64,000 nt of DNA from Conexibacter woesei Iso977N (GCF_000424625.1 NZ_AUKG01000001.1:248001-312000), one strand, 5' to 3'; numbered from the stretch's first letter, positions 34,616 through 43,828 are shown. Translations and numbers: made by a program. The notes: a model not told the origin generated them from the sequence alone.

Positions 34616-35929
34616 TCAGCGGCGGCGGAGGGTGCGCCACTCGTCGAGGGCTTCGCGTTCGCGGAGGTGGGCGATGGCGGAGGTGTCGATGTCGAAGTCG
34701 TGGGCTGCGTCGGAGCACCAGACGGAGGGATGGCGGTCCAGCCAGCGGCGGGCGTCGCGGCGGCCGAGGTCGATCAGCCGCTCGACGTGCTCCTCGTCGA
34801 AGAGCAGGAACGACAACAACTCGCCGCGCGACGGCGAGCGGCCCCCGCCGAGCAACCGCGACATGAAGGGGTAGTCCGGCCGGAGCCAGCCCTTCACCCC
34901 CGAGTAGCGACGATCGAACACGTCGTCGGCGATCGCCGCCAGCTCGCCGCGGCGCTCGGGCGCGACCAACGCGTAGGAGATCTTCTTGTAGGGCTTGCGT
35001 CCCCGCGCCGCGCGGTACGCGTCCGCCGCGCCCCGCCCCGGCGGCGCGTCCACGATGAAGGAGTTGATCGTCGCCAGGCGGTGGAGATCATCCACAACTT
35101 GGTCGACCAGCAGCCCGTCCAGGATGTTCGCCGCCACGTCCGCCAGGCGCGGCGCCCCAACACCACCAACAACGGGATCGAGCCGCGACTGGAACGGCTG
35201 GAACCCGATGACGACAACTCGGTCGGCCCCCAGCGCCAGCGCCGGCGCAACGGGCGCGTTCAGCCGCGTGCCCCCATCGACGTAGTGCCCCGCCATCGGC
35301 GCCGGGTGCTCCACCTCGACCGGCGGGAACAGCACCGGGATCGCCGCGCTCGCCCGGACGTGCTCGCCGTCCAGCACCGCCGGCACGTACTGCAGCGGGT
35401 CCGCGGGCCGCGACGCCGGCACGCGCCGCACGCTGTCCACGAACGCCACCGGCCCGGACCGCGCCAGCGACGTCGCGACCACGCACGCCGACTCGATCAG
35501 CCCCGTCCGGACGTTGCGGTGCAGCGCGTCCCAGTCGACCCACCGGTCCAGCGACCTCCGCAGCGGCGCCGGGTCCAGCAGCCCCGCCAGCCGGACGCCC
35601 GGGACCTCCAGCGCCTCGCCGAGCATCCGCAGCGCGGTCCACCCCAGCCCCGGCCCGACCAGCGGCTTGATCACGTCGCCCTTGCGCATCCCGCGCCACT
35701 GCGCCAGCAACACCTCGACCGCCTCGTCGGCCGGCCGGTCGGCCACCGCGCCCAGCGCCGTCGCGTTGATCGCGCCGACGCTCGTCCCGCACAGGATCAC
35801 CGGCCGCTCGCCGCGCGCCTCCAGCAGCGGCAGCAGGACCGACAGCGCGCCCACCTCGTAGGCCCCGCGCGCGCCCCCGCCCGGAAGCACGATCGCGACG
35901 CGCGGCGACTCGGCGGCAGTGGCGGACAC
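34616..35929 (-). CDS. patatin-like phospholipase
   Basis: The 437-aa protein has the patatin catalytic layout: the oxyanion loop PGGGARGAYEVGAL, the Ser nucleophile in GTSVGAINA (GxSxG), and the Asp of the dyad in YVDGGTRLNAP. It probably hydrolyses acyl esters of lipids; there is no signal peptide. The C-terminal part after residue 330 (RYSGVKGWLRPDYPF, LLSFLLFDEEHVERLIDLGRRDARRW) is typical of bacterial patatins of this size. A TTG at 35980 would add 17 residues without family support. Confidence 0.92.
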   Translation of the reverse strand: MSATAAESPRVAIVLPGGGARGAYEVGALSVLLPLLEARGERPVILCGTSVGAINATALGAVADRPADEAVEVLLAQWRGMRKGDVIKPLVGPGLGWTALRMLGEALEVPGVRLAGLLDPAPLRRSLDRWVDWDALHRNVRTGLIESACVVATSLARSGPVAFVDSVRRVPASRPADPLQYVPAVLDGEHVRASAAIPVLFPPVEVEHPAPMAGHYVDGGTRLNAPVAPALALGADRVVVIGFQPFQSRLDPVVGGVGAPRLADVAANILDGLLVDQVVDDLHRLATINSFIVDAPPGRGAADAYRAARGRKPYKKISYALVAPERRGELAAIADDVFDRRYSGVKGWLRPDYPFMSRLLGGGRSPSRGELLSFLLFDEEHVERLIDLGRRDARRWLDRHPSVWCSDAAHDFDIDTSAIAHLREREALDEWRTLRRR

Positions 35930-36218
35930 CCCGGAAGGTTCCGCTGCCACAGGCCCCCGCGGTACCGACCGGCGGTCCAAAGCGGCGCCCCACGCGAGCG
36001 ACAGGAAAGAACGCGGACGCGCCGGGGCTGAGGTGGCGTTCCGGCGCGTCCGCGGCGTCCTTCGTCCTCCGTCTCCGGAGGGCGTAGCGCGCCGGGACTG
36101 TTCCCCGATGCCGGCGCGCTGCCTGTGTCACGGACTTCTTCGGCCCGCCGCTGAGGGACCCTCAACGCATGCGGCCGGAACTGGACGTCTGGACGACCCG
36201 GACGCCCGGACGACCCGG
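35930..36218. other. gap between patatin and PhzF-like genes
   Basis: This gap contains the strong hairpin at 36012-36054, which reads as a terminator for the leftward PhzF-like gene, and the promoter region of the patatin gene. I see no coding region in it. Confidence 0.5.
36012..36054 (-). terminator. 14-bp-stem terminator after the PhzF-like gene
   Basis: CGCGGACGCGCCGG (36012-36025) pairs perfectly with CCGGCGCGTCCGCG (36041-36054) across a 15-base loop. On the minus strand the stem is followed by TTCTTTCC, so it is a good rho-independent terminator for leftward transcription. It lies about 165 bp after the PhzF-like stop. Confidence 0.7.
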
Positions 36219-37091
36219 CTACAGCCGGATCGCGCCGTCCATCAGGACCACGCAGTCCCCCGCGACCTGCACGCGATCCCCGGCCACAGCGGTCTCCAGC
36301 CGGGACGGGCGGCCCATGTCGACGCCCTGGGCGATCGTCGCCGCCGGGCGGCCGGCGTGGTGGTGCAGGTACGCGCACAGCGGCCCGGCGGCGCTGCCGG
36401 TCGCCGGATCCTCCAGGACGTACGAGCGCTCGGCGAAGAACCCGCGCGCGTGGACGAGCCCGTCGCCGCCCTCGTCGCCCTCGCACACGAAGGCGTACAA
36501 CACCATCGTCGAGGTCCGGTCCTCGAGCGACTCCACGCGCTGCAGGTTGGGCCGGATGCGCTGCAGCGCAACGTGGTCGCGGAGCGGGACCATCAGGTGG
36601 AAGATCCCGGTGCTGACCGGCTGCACCGGCAGGTCCGGGTGCGCGTCGGCGGGGCCGAGGCCGAGCGCGCCGAGGACCGGCAGCGGGTCGACGGGCGCGC
36701 CGAACTCGCTCGGCTCCTGGAGCATCGAGGCGCGCGCCACGCTGTCGCTCGCGAACTCCACCTCGACCGGCTGGATCCCCGCGATCGTCTGCTGCAGGTA
36801 CCGCGCCTCGCGCTCCCCGCGCGCGTGCGCGACGGCGACCGCGGTCCCCAGCGAGGGATGCCCGGCGAACCGGATCTCCTCGACCTGGGTGTAGATGCGG
36901 TTGCGGTAGTCGGCGCCGTCGGCGGTCGGGCGCTGGACGAACGTGGTCTCCGACTGCGCGGTCTCGCGGGCGACGGCGACCATCGTCGCGTCGTCGAGCC
37001 CGTCGGCGTCGTGGATGACCGCCAACCCGTTCCCGGCAAGGGGTGTCGACGTGAAGACGTCGAGCCAGGTCAGCGGCCGCGCGGTGCTCAG
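36219..37091 (-). CDS. PhzF-family isomerase-like protein (probable CTG start)
   Basis: The protein has the PhzF opening LTWLDVFTSTPLAGNGLAVIHD, then RIYTQVEEIRFAGHPSLGTAVAVAH and VLEDPATGSAAGPLCAYL. The catalytic Glu of the family is expected in the VEEIRFAGHP segment. The first ATG, GTG or TTG in frame is a TTG at 37025, which would remove the first beta strand. Homology extends upstream, where the only candidate is CTG at 37091; it overlaps the stop of the gene before it (CTGA), giving 290 aa. The substrate is unknown. Confidence 0.85.
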   Translation of the reverse strand: MSTARPLTWLDVFTSTPLAGNGLAVIHDADGLDDATMVAVARETAQSETTFVQRPTADGADYRNRIYTQVEEIRFAGHPSLGTAVAVAHARGEREARYLQQTIAGIQPVEVEFASDSVARASMLQEPSEFGAPVDPLPVLGALGLGPADAHPDLPVQPVSTGIFHLMVPLRDHVALQRIRPNLQRVESLEDRTSTMVLYAFVCEGDEGGDGLVHARGFFAERSYVLEDPATGSAAGPLCAYLHHHAGRPAATIAQGVDMGRPSRLETAVAGDRVQVAGDCVVLMDGAIRL

Positions 37092-37708
37092 AAGTCGAAG
37101 TCCTTGGGCGGCTTCTGCTCGAACCAGAGCCTGTCGTGCTCCGGGGTCTCCTGCAGGAAGTCCGGGGTGTCCTGGAGCTCGTCGTCGGCGTCCGGCTCCG
37201 GGTCCTCGTCGGCCGGGACCGCGTCGTGCGCCGCGGGCGCGGCCGGCGGCGGCGCGACCGGGTCGCCGTGGGGCGGCGCGGACGTCTCGTGGTGACCGAG
37301 CGCCTCGCCCAGCTCGGTGGCCGAGAACTCGCGCGTGGCCTGGTAGGGATCGCCGTGCGGCGGCGTGGACGACTCGTCCTCGCGCTCGGCGAACGGCGCG
37401 TCGTGGGTCGCGGGCGGGTCGGAGGGCACGGCGTGCTCCGCGGCGGGTGCGGCGGGCGCGTCGTCGAAGCCGAACTCGTCGTCGTAGGCCCCGGCCGGCT
37501 CGTCCAGGCCCGCACCATCGTGATGGTCCGCGAACGAACCGCCGTGATCCTCCGCGACCGCCGCAGCAGCGCCGGAGTCGGCGCCGGGCGCCTCGCGCCG
37601 GACCGGACCGAGCGCCTCGGATTCCTCGCGCTCGATCTCGCTGGGGTCCGCCCCACGGCGGCGCTTCAGCTCGAGATGCTCCCGGATGGCGTCATCCAAC
37701 AGGCCCAT
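37088..37708 (-). CDS. acidic protein of unknown function
   Basis: The 206-aa product starts MGLLDDAIREHLELKRRRGADPSEIEREE and ends TPEHDRLWFEQKPPKDFDF. The middle is low-complexity, rich in Ala, Asp, Glu, Pro and His. The conserved-looking ends with a disordered middle suggest a linear-motif protein such as a scaffold; no domain is recognised. It is followed by the PhzF-like gene. Confidence 0.7.
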   Translation of the reverse strand: MGLLDDAIREHLELKRRRGADPSEIEREESEALGPVRREAPGADSGAAAAVAEDHGGSFADHHDGAGLDEPAGAYDDEFGFDDAPAAPAAEHAVPSDPPATHDAPFAEREDESSTPPHGDPYQATREFSATELGEALGHHETSAPPHGDPVAPPPAAPAAHDAVPADEDPEPDADDELQDTPDFLQETPEHDRLWFEQKPPKDFDF

Positions 37709-37755
37709 GGTCGCTTTAGCGTAACGAGCCCTGCCGCCGGAGGGCGAAGGCGGCG

Positions 37756-39690
37756 TTAGCCCGCGGAGACCGTGCGGTTCTTCCCGGCGCGCTTGGCCTG
37801 GTAGAGCGCCTCGTCGGCGGCGGCGATCAGGCCGCGGACGTCCTCGGCCGACACCGGCAGCGCGGCCGCCCCGAACGACGCGGTCACGCGCAGCGGCTCG
37901 GCGGCGTCGTCGCCGAGGATCGGGAGCCGCAGCGCCTCGATGCCCTCCCGGACGCGCTCGGCCAGCTGGTGGGCGCCCTCCAGGTCGGTGCCCGGCAGGA
38001 CGACTGCCAGCTCCTCGCCGCCGTAGCGCGCGGGCTCGTCGATCTCACGCGAGGAGGCCCGCAGGATCCGGGCGACCTCGCGCAGGACGACGTCGCCCAT
38101 CTGGTGGCCCCAGGTGTCGTTGACGGCCTTGAAGTCGTCGATGTCGAGCATCACCAGGCCGAGCTGGGAGTCGAAGCGCTTCGCGCGCTCGACCTCGGTC
38201 GCCATCGTCTCCTGGAAGCGGCGGCGGTTGGAGAGGCCGGTGAGCTCGTCGGTGACCGCCTGGCGGTTGACGGTCTCGTGCAGGCCGACGTTCTCGACGC
38301 TGACCGCCGCCTGGCCCGCGAGGTAGTGGAACAGCTCGCGCTCGCGGTTGGAGAACGGCTTGCCGACGCGCCAGACGCAGATCGCGCCGGCGATCGCGTC
38401 CGCCTCCGGGCCGGCCGCGGGGCCCTGCCGGAGCGGATGGGCCAGCGCGTGCGCGCCCTCGACGTCGGCGAACGCCGGCTGTCCGGTGCGCAGGACGAGG
38501 CGCTCGACCTCGTCGGCGGCGGCCGCGGGGCGGGTGGGCGCGCCGACGGCCGTCAGCGGGCGGCCGTCCATGAACGCCTGGCCGCCCTGGGCGGCGACCG
38601 CGTCGACCGCGGTGCGCACGACGATCTCCAGGAGCGCGTCGCGGTCCAGGTTGGAGGCGAACGTCTCGCCGATGCGACGGAGGCTGAGCTCCAGGCGGAC
38701 GCGTTCCTGGGAGAGCTCCTCGAGGCGCTGCTCGAGCTGCTCCGACATGTTGTTGAACTCGTCGCCGAGCTGGGCGAACTGGTCGGTGCCCGACGTCGGG
38801 ATCTTGGAGGAGAAGTCGCCGGCGCCGAGGCGGCGGGCCGCCGCGAGGAAGCCGTCGACCTGGCGGTTGAGGCTGCGCGACACGACGACCGCGGCGACGA
38901 GCGCGAGCAGCGCGAAGCCCAGCAGGACCACGCCCGCGACGAGGCGGCCGCGGGCGATGTCGTCGTTGGTCAGCGAGCGGGGCTCCAGGACGGCGACCTG
39001 CAGGGGTTGGTCGTTGAAGCCCGGAGCGGTGAAGGAGGCGGAGCGGTAGTCGGTGTTGTTGATGGACGTGGTCCCGGCGTGCTGCGGGAGGTCCGGGCTT
39101 TTCGGAGTGCTCGAGATGGTGCTGGCGATCGTCGCGCCCGCGCGGGTGACGATGGCCTCCAGGCCGGTGGCGCGCTTGACCTCGTTGGCATAGACCTGGG
39201 CGTCCTTGACGGAGACCTGGAGGTCCGCGACCGGGCGGCCGTCGGCGACGAGCGAGCGCGTCGCCGGGAACGAGGCGCGGGGGTTGCCGGCGTCGGCGAG
39301 GGGCTCGGCGTCCTGGGAGAGGACGATGCGCTTGGCGTCGGTCGCCTTCAGCAGCCGCTCCGCCTCTTGTTGTACGCGTTGCGGGTCGTTGGAGCGCAGC
39401 GCCTGCGCGAGCCTGGGGTCGCGCCCGATCCGGGCGGCGATCCGGTCGGCCTCGCCGCGGGCGGCGTAGTACTGCGAGATCGCGGTCTCCTGCCGTGCTG
39501 CGACGCGGGCGTCCGCCTGGCCGTTCTCGGAGTCCGCGATCAGCCGGAAGACCACGAAGGTCACGGCGACCATCGGGACGATGACGATCAGCAGGAAGAA
39601 CAGCCGCAGGCGCGTGCGGAAGCTGCCCAGCCTCGCGCGCGCGGAGCTGAAGCGATCCCCCAGATCACCGCTTGGTGCAAGGTTCGACAT
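37756..39690 (-). CDS. membrane sensor diguanylate cyclase (dCache-like, HAMP, GAF, GGDEF)
   Basis: The 644-aa protein has an N-terminal membrane helix (LRLFFLLIVIVPMVAVTFVVF), an extracytoplasmic sensor of about 200 residues, and a second helix (LVAGVVLLGFALLALVAAVVVS). A HAMP domain follows (LNRQVDGFLAAARRLGAGDFSSKIP, then a coiled coil EQLEQRLEELSQERVRLELSL), then a GAF-like region and a GGDEF domain with GGEEL (557-561). Cyclic-di-GMP production in response to an external signal is likely. A TGA-less short gap separates it from the tRNA-Ala(CGC) gene to the right. Confidence 0.92.
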   Translation of the reverse strand: MSNLAPSGDLGDRFSSARARLGSFRTRLRLFFLLIVIVPMVAVTFVVFRLIADSENGQADARVAARQETAISQYYAARGEADRIAARIGRDPRLAQALRSNDPQRVQQEAERLLKATDAKRIVLSQDAEPLADAGNPRASFPATRSLVADGRPVADLQVSVKDAQVYANEVKRATGLEAIVTRAGATIASTISSTPKSPDLPQHAGTTSINNTDYRSASFTAPGFNDQPLQVAVLEPRSLTNDDIARGRLVAGVVLLGFALLALVAAVVVSRSLNRQVDGFLAAARRLGAGDFSSKIPTSGTDQFAQLGDEFNNMSEQLEQRLEELSQERVRLELSLRRIGETFASNLDRDALLEIVVRTAVDAVAAQGGQAFMDGRPLTAVGAPTRPAAAADEVERLVLRTGQPAFADVEGAHALAHPLRQGPAAGPEADAIAGAICVWRVGKPFSNRERELFHYLAGQAAVSVENVGLHETVNRQAVTDELTGLSNRRRFQETMATEVERAKRFDSQLGLVMLDIDDFKAVNDTWGHQMGDVVLREVARILRASSREIDEPARYGGEELAVVLPGTDLEGAHQLAERVREGIEALRLPILGDDAAEPLRVTASFGAAALPVSAEDVRGLIAAADEALYQAKRAGKNRTVSAG

Positions 39691-39776
39691 CTCCCGCGCC
39701 GCAGCGTACCCGCGCGCGGGCGTATGTCCGCAAGGCGTCCACCACGACTTCCCAGCTACAATCGCCCTTCCACCTC

Positions 39777-39849
39777 GGGGCTATAGCTCAGTTGGGAGAG
39801 CGCCTGGATCGCACCCAGGAGGTCGGGGGTTCGAGTCCCCCTAGCTCCA
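39777..39849 (+). tRNA. tRNA-Ala (anticodon CGC)
   Basis: The acceptor GGGGCTA pairs with TAGCTCC (one G-U). The D arm contains AGCTCAGTTGGGAGAGC, the anticodon stem CCTGG/CCAGG encloses ATCGCAC with anticodon CGC, and the T arm is GGGGGTTCGAGTCCCCC. The discriminator is A and CCA is not encoded. The gene marks the left edge of the compositionally different island. Confidence 0.97.
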
Positions 39850-39856
39850 CTCGGAT

Positions 39857-39882
39857 GAAACCCCTGCTACCGCGGGGGTTTC
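39857..39882 (+). terminator. hairpin after tRNA-Ala(CGC)
   Basis: GAAACCCC/GGGGTTTC forms an 8-bp stem with a 10-base loop, 7 bp after the tRNA 3' end. The downstream bases are GTCGTTC, so it is a modest intrinsic terminator for the tRNA. Confidence 0.55.
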
Positions 39883-39926
39883 GTCGTTCACGGGGTGTGT
39901 GGCTGCCGGCCGATTTCGAGGTCGCG

Positions 39927-39946
39927 TAAAGGCACTAGTGCCTTTA
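39927..39946. repeat. perfect 20-bp palindrome
   Basis: TAAAGGCACTAGTGCCTTTA is a perfect inverted repeat with no spacer. It lies between the tRNA and the end of the SIR2 gene. It may terminate the leftward SIR2 message, bind a dimeric protein, or mark an insertion boundary. Confidence 0.5.
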
Positions 39947-40007
39947 TTCCGCGATATGTGCCCAGATCACCGCGGATTGATTGCGATTCGGGCCACCATC
40001 CCCGCCG

Positions 40008-41654
40008 CTACAGACCGCGCCCGTATCGCAGCCAGTCGTAGAGACAGACTGCCTTTGCCCACTGCGACGAGACCGGCTGACGATCGGTGTCGAACGACTC
40101 GCGGTTCGCGACCAAGAAGTTGCGGAGCCCGTCAAGCTCGATCACATCTTCGTCCAGGAACGGCAGGTAGTAAAGGACATCGTCCGCCGAGCAGGCCTCG
40201 ACCAACGCCGCAAACGACGCAACCCCCTTCAGGTTCCGCTCCGCCCGCTGCCTGTACGAGCCCAGGCCTTTAAGCAAGGTCTCGCGCGCCTCGACCCGAT
40301 CGACGACCCGAGGAGGCAGCTGCGCCTCATCAGCGACGCGACCGTCGGCGTGAAGAAGGTCAGCGCCACGGAGGTACTTGTAGACCGGCAACATGGTGGT
40401 CTTGCTTCCTAGGCGTGGATTCGGCAACGCCTCCAAGACAACCCGGGAAGGGTCGTAGCCTCTGTCGTCAAGGACGTCGTCGAGCAGGTCGGCACGATTG
40501 AGACCCACGTACGACGTCGTCAGCTTGGCAATCGCGCCGATGCCCGCGTAGACCTCGACGCTCGACGGATCCGCGGAAGGCTCGAGTTCCTCGACGTACG
40601 CCCGGGCCGTGGGCTCACTGGTTTTCACGAGTTCGTAGATCTCTTTGCGCAAGTGCCGAAGGAGCCGTGCGGGGATCCGGCGCTTGACCGTCCCCAGCGC
40701 GGTGAACACCTCGCGGAAGTCCGGAACCACGATGCTCTGGACTGGGATAGCGAATCCTTCCGCCGAGATGACGGTGGACGCCATAGCTGGCGTAGCCCCC
40801 GGCTTCCACTCAACGAAGAGCAAGCGATCCCGCAAGTCCTGAATGCGATCGTCGGTCAGACACCGCGCGATGTCGACGAGGACCCGCTGGACGTTGCGAT
40901 CTGTCAGTGAGTAGCCCAAGAAGATCACGGGATGCTCGACGAAGATCGTGAGCAGCTTCGCAGCGAGGTATGGATTGCGCTCGTCGAATCGAGCGTAATC
41001 CTCGGCGGTCAGTACCAGGGAATTCGGCTGTTCAAATGAGCCGTGGATCTTGTAGATCTCGCCGATGCCCTGCGGGTCAGAGAACAGCAGTTCGTCTTGA
41101 CCGACGTACGGATGCAGGTCGGGCCGCACGTGCTCGAGAACCGGATCGAAGTTCGTGGTGATGATGCCGTCGATCACCGCCGCCTTCAGCAACTCGATCT
41201 CCTTGGCAAGTTCGCCTTCCGTAGGCAGACGATCGACAGCCTTGGCGAGGTGCGCGCTGATCTCAACCTTCAAGGCCGAGTCGCGAGCCACGATGAGTTC
41301 GGCATTGGCAGCCCGGCTTTCCTCGTACCGAGGATCGGACCACCACATCTCGTGAAAGTCGTTCGCCAGCAGCGTTGCAAGCCGAGGGAGGTCGCCGTCG
41401 GCGGTCGAGGCGTAGTACTCGTATGGCTTACTCAGCGGCTCCGCGAAAAGACGAAGCAACGCGGGCCAGCTCTCCGCACCCGTGTAGCGGATCGACAACC
41501 CAGCACCGACGAAGAGATACGGCACGGTCAGGCCGCCCAGGTGCTCGGTGAGCTGGTCCGCCAGGCCGCCCGCGGCCACGTCTGACTTGCTGACACGACG
41601 ACGCGCGCGTTGCCGAGGTCGAGGTGACGACGAAGACCCTGAGTCCGTTGCCAT
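40008..41654 (-). CDS. SIR2-domain protein, probable defence NADase
   Basis: The 548-aa protein has an N-terminal SIR2 domain of the SIR2_2 type: LFVGAGLSIRYTG (Gly-Ala-Gly at 50-52), GIITTNFDPVLEH (Asn and Asp at 168-170), YKIHGSFEQPNSLVLTAEDYARF (His204) and FLGYSLTDRNVQRVL. These are the NAD-binding and catalytic residues. About 250 residues of alpha-helical sequence follow with no recognised domain. Standalone SIR2 proteins of this layout are known as antiphage NAD-depleting effectors (DSR-like, ThsA-like). It is divergent from the radical SAM gene and has lower GC than the chromosome. The ATG at 41654 has no strong ribosome-binding site. Confidence 0.85.
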   Translation of the reverse strand: MATDSGSSSSPRPRQRARRRVSKSDVAAGGLADQLTEHLGGLTVPYLFVGAGLSIRYTGAESWPALLRLFAEPLSKPYEYYASTADGDLPRLATLLANDFHEMWWSDPRYEESRAANAELIVARDSALKVEISAHLAKAVDRLPTEGELAKEIELLKAAVIDGIITTNFDPVLEHVRPDLHPYVGQDELLFSDPQGIGEIYKIHGSFEQPNSLVLTAEDYARFDERNPYLAAKLLTIFVEHPVIFLGYSLTDRNVQRVLVDIARCLTDDRIQDLRDRLLFVEWKPGATPAMASTVISAEGFAIPVQSIVVPDFREVFTALGTVKRRIPARLLRHLRKEIYELVKTSEPTARAYVEELEPSADPSSVEVYAGIGAIAKLTTSYVGLNRADLLDDVLDDRGYDPSRVVLEALPNPRLGSKTTMLPVYKYLRGADLLHADGRVADEAQLPPRVVDRVEARETLLKGLGSYRQRAERNLKGVASFAALVEACSADDVLYYLPFLDEDVIELDGLRNFLVANRESFDTDRQPVSSQWAKAVCLYDWLRYGRGL

Positions 41655-41899
41655 AAGTGGCCACAGAGTGCCGCATTTTGGTGCCCCGAGGAGTCACGCG
41701 AGAGCGAGGCCCCGTACTGGCCGCAGCCTGACCGACATGTCGTAGGAAGCGATGCCTTTTGACGATTCGTTCAACACGGTCAGCACGACTGCACGGCGTT
41801 GCCGGCTTTCGCGCCATTACAAGGGACATACGAGAATCGTGGATCGGTGGCAGAAGACAGTTCGGGACCGTCCGATCGATGCTTTACCAATTCAGGGTG
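41655..41899. promoter_or_regulatory. divergent region between SIR2 and radical SAM genes
   Basis: This 245-bp, relatively A/T-rich gap holds the promoters of both genes. An in-frame extension of the radical SAM gene to 41759 exists but has no family support. I see no convincing dyad or SOS box here. Confidence 0.4.
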
Positions 41900-43270
41900 A
41901 TGTCACCGCTGGCCTCTCTTCATTCCGATCCGGCCCGTATCGCCATCCTTTATCCCGAGGTCTACGACTTGGCGCGCTTTCGCGAGGGTCGCCGCGAATT
42001 CCCGCCCTTTGGCCCGTTGTACCTCGCGGCCGTCGCAGAAGAGGCCGGGCACGAAGTCGTCCTTATGCGGATCCAAGAAGACGCACCCGACGTCAACCTC
42101 AAGGGCTTCGACGTCGTGGGATTCTCGATCTCCTCGTCGGCGACGTATGGCGTGATGCTGCGTGCGCGCCGCACCGCCTCACTGAGGCCCGACGCGCTGC
42201 TTCTCGCCGGAGGAGTTCACGCAAACTTCTACCCCGAACAGACCCTCGCGGACTTCGGCGTCCATGCCGTCGGCGTCGGTGAGGGCGAGGCCGCGCTTCT
42301 GGAATGTATCGACCGGCGCCACGCCCCGGATCGACTTAGCGAGGTCGCCGGTCTATGCCTCCGGGCCACCGACGGAACCACATACCAGACCGGTAACCGC
42401 TCAGTCAGCAAAGACATCAGCGATCTCCCGCTCCCGTCGCGCCACCTGCTGCCCGACGACGCAGTCGTGATGACCGACCGTCTAGCCGATACCGATCTGC
42501 GCATGGCACACGTCATGTTCAGCCGCGGCTGCCCGTTCCCCTGCCGGTTCTGCGCGGCCGCGAGAACCATCATTCAGTACAGATCAGGCGCCAGCGCACG
42601 CGCCGAACTCGAACAGCTCCAAGAGCGTTACGCCATCGAGGGATTTGCGATTGTCGATGACAACTTTATTGTCAACCGCAAGAAGGTCGCTGAGATTTGC
42701 GCGGCGATCACGCCGCTCGACCTTCGCTGGTCTGCGCTGTCGCGAGTCGACACCGTCACCCCAGAGTTGCTCGCAACGATGCGGTCCGCCGGCTGCATCG
42801 AGCTGAAGTTCGGCATGGAGTCGGGCAGCGCCCGGATGCTTGAGTTGATGAATAAAGGCGGCAAGGTCAGCCCCGATGTGATCCGACGCGCCGTCGCCGA
42901 CGCGCGAGCGGCAGACATCGGCGTGAAGCTGTTCGTCATCCACGGCTACCCGGGTGAAAACCGAGCCTCGACGGCGGAGACGATGAGCCTGCTCGATGAG
43001 CTAGCGCCCTCGGTCGACCGGGTCTCGCTCTTCCGATTCGTTCCGTTGCCTGGAACCTATGTCTATAACAACCCCGAGGAGTTTCGGCTTAGCGGAACCG
43101 ACCGAGACCCCGAGTGGGACGGCGACTGGGGCCGCTTCCACATTCACCACAACGAGCACCACTGGTGGGGAGACGAGAGCGACTTCGCCGAACTGGAGTC
43201 CTCGTATCGCGAACTCCGCGAGTACGTAGATTCGACCTGGCCAGACCGCCATGAATCCGCCGCGCCGTGA
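41900..43270 (+). CDS. B12-binding-domain radical SAM protein
   Basis: The 456-aa protein has an N-terminal B12-binding-like domain (about 12-140; RIAILYPEVYDLARF, PPFGPLYLAAVAEEAGHEVVL, LLAGGVHANFYPEQTL). A radical SAM domain follows with the [4Fe-4S] motif CPFPCRFC (Cys211, Cys215, Cys218), then FAIVDDNFIVNRKKV, ELKFGMESGSARMLELMNKG and VKLFVIHGYPGENRAST. The layout matches Elp3/MiaB-like B12-rSAM enzymes used in unusual methylations and rearrangements. The substrate is unknown. The stop overlaps the PRTase start (GTGA), so the two are coupled. Confidence 0.85.
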   Translation: MSPLASLHSDPARIAILYPEVYDLARFREGRREFPPFGPLYLAAVAEEAGHEVVLMRIQEDAPDVNLKGFDVVGFSISSSATYGVMLRARRTASLRPDALLLAGGVHANFYPEQTLADFGVHAVGVGEGEAALLECIDRRHAPDRLSEVAGLCLRATDGTTYQTGNRSVSKDISDLPLPSRHLLPDDAVVMTDRLADTDLRMAHVMFSRGCPFPCRFCAAARTIIQYRSGASARAELEQLQERYAIEGFAIVDDNFIVNRKKVAEICAAITPLDLRWSALSRVDTVTPELLATMRSAGCIELKFGMESGSARMLELMNKGGKVSPDVIRRAVADARAADIGVKLFVIHGYPGENRASTAETMSLLDELAPSVDRVSLFRFVPLPGTYVYNNPEEFRLSGTDRDPEWDGDWGRFHIHHNEHHWWGDESDFAELESSYRELREYVDSTWPDRHESAAP

Positions 43271-43821
43271 ATGTCATCGTCGAGGAGGACGGCGCAGATG
43301 CGCTGCTCAGAGTGATCGTCGCCCTTGGCGATTACTCGCATGAGGCAGACCAAGATTTAGGCCACCGCCGACATCGTGCGCGGGCCGACATCGGCGTGCT
43401 TCTCAACCGCGCCAAATACCACCCTGAATCTCCTCGCAGCCAAGAGGACGCTCAAGCGAACCTCGTCGGTCTGCTTCTAAAGGAACTCGAAAGCGACCCG
43501 CGCCTCGCAGTCGCGGACGCAGTGGTCGCCGTACCGTCAAGCAGGGGCACTTTCTCGAACGACATCGCTGCCGATCTGGAACACGGACTCAAGATCCCGG
43601 TGTACATAGGTCGCGCCCGGGTCCAAGGAGGTCGAGCCGCCAAGAACCACGCGGTCAAGCGGCAGTACGACGTCGACACGCGGCTCGACGACATGAGCGT
43701 GGTGATCTTCGACGACGTCTACGACACCGGCAGTTCGCTGTATGCCCTCGCCAGCGCGGCGATCGCGGCTGGCGCGAAGAACTGCGCCGGTCTGGTGATT
43801 GCCCGAAAGCTCAGCGGCTAG
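43267..43821 (+). CDS. phosphoribosyltransferase-fold protein
   Basis: The 184-aa protein contains a PRPP-binding loop VVIFDDVYDTGSSLYAL (about 145-160), preceded by AVVAVPSSRGTFSNDIAADLEH, the usual strand-loop of type I PRTases, and ends LVIARKLSG. The Cys cluster of ComF proteins is missing, and no hood typical of uracil or adenine PRTases is obvious, so the base substrate is unknown. In this island it is coupled to a radical SAM gene and followed by a DprA-like gene. Confidence 0.85.
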   Translation: MNVIVEEDGADALLRVIVALGDYSHEADQDLGHRRHRARADIGVLLNRAKYHPESPRSQEDAQANLVGLLLKELESDPRLAVADAVVAVPSSRGTFSNDIAADLEHGLKIPVYIGRARVQGGRAAKNHAVKRQYDVDTRLDDMSVVIFDDVYDTGSSLYALASAAIAAGAKNCAGLVIARKLSG

Positions 43822-43828
43822 GTGCCTC

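Noticed and set aside
41759-41899. Longer N-terminus for the radical SAM gene
   Set aside because: The extra 47 residues are outside family homology and lie in the promoter region; 41900 is preferred.
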